In this document: positions 61,994 to 64,000 of the stretch, piece by piece
Layout: each line of letters opens with the position of its first letter
Position numbering within the stretch: position 1 is the stretch's first letter
Source: Variovorax sp. KK3
GTDB taxonomy: Bacteria; Pseudomonadota; Gammaproteobacteria; Burkholderiales; Burkholderiaceae_C
Assembly (NCBI RefSeq): GCF_001984055.1
Contig: NZ_LYVO01000001.1
Coordinates: 1-64,000 of the forward strand
Length of the DNA: 64,000 bases
Direction of reading: 5' to 3'
The notes under the pieces: model-generated
What the model was told of the DNA's origin: nothing
Database searches by the model: none
The model's input: only the letters and a program-made list of their open reading frames with translations
Translations under genes and position numbers: made by a program

Positions 61994-62954
61994 CGGTCGA
62001 TGATAGCTTCGCGTCCAGGGCGCGGAAGAAGGCGGGCTCGGGCTCGAACAGCAGCGGCACGGCCAGTGCGTCCGGAGCATGGCGCCATAGTTTGGCCGCG
62101 TCCTTCTCGGTACAAAGAACGGTGTGGCCTTGGCGGGCCGGCGGCTGCCACCGGTCGAAGTCGTCATGGTCGGGCAGGGCAATGCACTGCTGCACGTGCA
62201 GCCCGAGTTCGCGCAACATCTGGAAGAAGGCCTCGGGCTTGGCGATGGCCGCAACGGCAACCAAAGGCCTGCCGGTCAGTTCGGTCAGGGGCACCGCGGT
62301 GCCGTCGCTGCGCACTGCATGGTCGGCCAACGCGCGGCGGGCCGTGAAACCTTCGAACGCGGGCCGCGCGCCGGTGTGCAGCACCAGGTCGCAAGCTCGA
62401 GGCCAGGGCTCGCGCAACGGGCCGGCGGGGAGCAGCCATCCATTGCCCGTCCCGCGGTCGTCGAAGACGCAGATCTCGACGTCGCGGGCCATCGCCATGT
62501 GCTGCAGGCCGTCGTCGCTCACGATGCAGCGAATATCCGGATGCCGTGCGAGCAGCGCGCGCGCGGCCTCGACGCGCCGCCTCGCGACGAAGACGGGTGC
62601 TTCTGTCGCACGGTGGATGAGCGCCGGCTCGTCGCCGACGTCGCGTGGATCGCTGTCGTCGAGGACTTCGCGGCAGTCGTCGGTGGCTCGGCCATAGCCC
62701 CGCGAGATCACGCCCACCCGAAGCCCGCGGGCCTGGAGATGACGCACGACGGCCATCACGACTGGCGTTTTGCCCGAGCCGCCGGCAATCACGTTCCCAA
62801 CGACGATCACGGGCACGCCGACGTGCTCCGTGCGCAGGATGCCGGACCGATAGAGCGCGCGTCGGGTTGCGGCCAAGGCGCCGAAAAGCAGCGACAGCGG
62901 CCACAGCGAGCGTGCGGTGGCCCCGCGCCCGAGCCAGGCCTGCTGCAGCCCCAA
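61974..62954 (-). CDS. lpxK: Tetraacyldisaccharide 4'-kinase
   Basis: Phosphorylates the 4' position of the lipid A precursor at the inner membrane; 326 residues. An N-terminal membrane-associated helix (about 15-30) precedes the P-loop [10 protein letters not shown] (57-66). [12 protein letters not shown] is the second family motif. The start is TTG at 62954, one base after the exbD stop. It precedes the CMP-Kdo enzyme KdsB in the same operon. Confidence 0.95.
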   Translation of the reverse strand: MGLQQAWLGRGATARSLWPLSLLFGALAATRRALYRSGILRTEHVGVPVIVVGNVIAGGSGKTPVVMAVVRHLQARGLRVGVISRGYGRATDDCREVLDDSDPRDVGDEPALIHRATEAPVFVARRRVEAARALLARHPDIRCIVSDDGLQHMAMARDVEICVFDDRGTGNGWLLPAGPLREPWPRACDLVLHTGARPAFEGFTARRALADHAVRSDGTAVPLTELTGRPLVAVAAIAKPEAFFQMLRELGLHVQQCIALPDHDDFDRWQPPARQGHTVLCTEKDAAKLWRHAPDALAVPLLFEPEPAFFRALDAKLSSTDGHQAA

Positions 62955-62955
62955 A

Positions 62956-63390
62956 CTAGCGGCCGGCCCGTCCGGCCGATTGGGTGGCGAAGGTGATCTG
63001 CGAGAGCCCGGCGCGGCGCGCGGCCTCCATCACGGTGATCACGGACTGATGGGCAACGGTGGCGTCGGCGCTGATGATCACCACGTTGTCCTTGTTGCCG
63101 TTGGAGGCCGCGCCCAGGGCATCGGCCACGGCCTCGACGCTGCGCTCGGCCAACACGGTCCTGTTGATCGAATAACGGCCATCGGCCGACACCGCGACGA
63201 TGACTTCCTTCGGATAGTCGCGCTGCGCATCCACGTCGGCGACCGGCAGTCGCAACTGCATCTCGGTGAACTTGCTGTAGGTGGTGGACAGCATCAGGAA
63301 GATGAGCACCACCAGCAGCACGTCGATGAAGGGAATCAGGTTGATCTCGGGCTCTTCCTTCGAGCCGTGGCTGAAGTGCATCCGCCTCAT
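62956..63390 (-). CDS. exbD: ExbD/TolR-family proton-channel subunit
   Basis: 144 residues. One membrane helix (about 17-37) with the essential proton-path Asp D23 ([17 protein letters not shown]), then a periplasmic domain ending '[18 protein letters not shown]'. With ExbB it powers an outer-membrane energy-transfer protein (TonB or similar). An alternative start three codons later exists. The start overlaps exbB by four bases. Confidence 0.93.
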   Translation of the reverse strand: MRRMHFSHGSKEEPEINLIPFIDVLLVVLIFLMLSTTYSKFTEMQLRLPVADVDAQRDYPKEVIVAVSADGRYSINRTVLAERSVEAVADALGAASNGNKDNVVIISADATVAHQSVITVMEAARRAGLSQITFATQSAGRAGR

Positions 63391-64000
63391 GACCGCAGCG
63401 TGTTCAGGTGGCGCGCGAAGCGCTCGCCGGCCAGTTCGAGGTTGAGAAGGTATTCGTCGACCCGGCTGCGGAAGTAGCGCCAGAAAATCAACGCCGGGAT
63501 CGCGACCATCAGCCCGAAGGCCGTGTTGTACAGCGCGATCGAAATGCCATGCGCCAACTGCGCGGGGTTGCCGGAGCCGACTGCCCCGGTGCTCGGCGCT
63601 TGCGAGCCGAAGATTTCGATCATGCCGATCACCGTGCCGAGCAGTCCCAGCAGCGGTGCTGCAGATGCGATGGTCGCCAGCGCGGGCAGGTAACGTTCGA
63701 GTCGATGGGCGACGACGCGCCCGGCGGCTTCCATGGACGCACGCAGGTCGTCTTCGGTGGATTGCGGGTTCGAGTTCAGCGTGCGGAAGCCGGCGGCGAG
63801 CACTTCGCCGAGGCCCGAGTTTTTCTCGAGCTTGGTCACCACCTCCGGCCCCGGAATGGCGTTGCGCGAGACGCCGATGGCTTCGTCGAGCAACTTGGGA
63901 GGAAGAACCTTGGCCGTCTTGAGGCTGCTGAATCTTTCGATGACCAGTGCAAGCCCCACCACTGAACAAGCGAGCAGCGGCCAGATCGGCCAGCCCGCAG
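63387..64000 (-). CDS. exbB: MotA/TolQ/ExbB-family proton-channel subunit, 5' end cut off
   Basis: Open to the window edge; the last visible N-terminal residues read AGWPIWPLLACSVVGLALVIERF, which is the usual start of this group, so only a few codons are missing. Three membrane helices; helices 2-3 contain 'ASAAPLLGLLGTVIGMI' and 'GISIALYNTAFGLMVAIPAL'. ExbB type is favoured over TolQ by the adjacent ExbD-lpxK order. Confidence 0.92.
   Translation of the reverse strand, partial: AGWPIWPLLACSVVGLALVIERFSSLKTAKVLPPKLLDEAIGVSRNAIPGPEVVTKLEKNSGLGEVLAAGFRTLNSNPQSTEDDLRASMEAAGRVVAHRLERYLPALATIASAAPLLGLLGTVIGMIEIFGSQAPSTGAVGSGNPAQLAHGISIALYNTAFGLMVAIPALIFWRYFRSRVDEYLLNLELAGERFARHLNTLRS

Overview
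The window is about 64 kb of GC-rich DNA, densely packed with genes. The gene content and protein sequences point to a betaproteobacterium of the family Comamonadaceae, most likely Variovorax or a close relative. This rests on recognising the proteins and the gene order (mfd|ispD-ispF|envZ-ompR; rpsB-tsf-pyrH-frr-uppS-cdsA-dxr-rseP-bamA-skp-lpxD-fabZ-lpxA-lpxB-rnhB; exbB-exbD-lpxK-kdsB-adk). PhaR and 3-hydroxybutyrate dehydrogenase indicate that the cell stores polyhydroxybutyrate. I see no IS element, prophage, CRISPR array, integrase or attachment site, and no gene-free stretch longer than about 190 bases. This is core chromosome, not an accessory island.

Layout. 1-3.6 kb: the very start of mfd (minus), ispD-ispF (plus, MEP isoprenoid pathway) and the ompR-envZ two-component pair (minus). 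3.7-8.2 kb: a small secreted protein of unknown function, a SIMPL-domain periplasmic protein, a dispersed-repeat-like spacer, bdhA and relA. 8.2-11.1 kb: tRNA-Val(GAC), a small zinc-ribbon protein, phaR, rimO and tRNA-Leu(CAG, minus). 11.1-18.3 kb: rnr, an SDR, then a minus-strand group with bifunctional NAD(P)HX repair enzyme, D-amino-acid dehydrogenase and amidase.

18.4-33.7 kb is one long plus-strand block for translation, membrane lipid and outer-membrane biogenesis. It starts with a structured rpsB leader and runs to rnhB and a SpoU-type RNA methyltransferase, with many ATGA-type stop/start overlaps. 33.7-40.1 kb: carA-carB, a Kdo hydroxylase, greA and a small membrane protein. 40.1-41.4 kb (minus): an orphan glycosyltransferase and a YhbY-type ribosome-associated protein. 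41.4-46.9 kb: the classic rlmE-ftsH-folP-glmM run plus a GNAT acetyltransferase.

47-52.5 kb (minus) is the most accessory-like part: acyl-CoA dehydrogenase, APH-fold phosphotransferase, a Crp/Fnr regulator, a crotonase and a 3-hydroxyacyl-CoA dehydrogenase, which together look like a regulated acyl-CoA catabolic unit. 52.6-57 kb: a FimV-like protein, an MFS exporter and a 2-hydroxyacid dehydrogenase. 57-60.2 kb: a small unknown protein, lexA with two SOS boxes, divergent asparaginase, and a two-gene module of unknown function (four-helix membrane protein plus exported protein with a predicted N-terminal His-His). 60.2-64 kb (minus): exbB(partial)-exbD-lpxK-Trm112-like-kdsB-adk.

Functionally, the window gathers much of the machinery that builds the Gram-negative envelope: undecaprenyl phosphate (IspD, IspF, Dxr, UppS), phospholipid (CdsA), lipid A and Kdo (LpxD/A/B/K, FabZ, KdsB, Kdo hydroxylase), outer-membrane protein assembly (BamA, Skp, RseP) and cell-wall sugar supply (GlmM). 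No clearly novel defence or mobile system is present. The best candidates for undescribed biology are the small membrane/His-His module at 59.3-60.2 kb, the RNA leaders of rpsB, carA and greA, and the small conserved unknowns.
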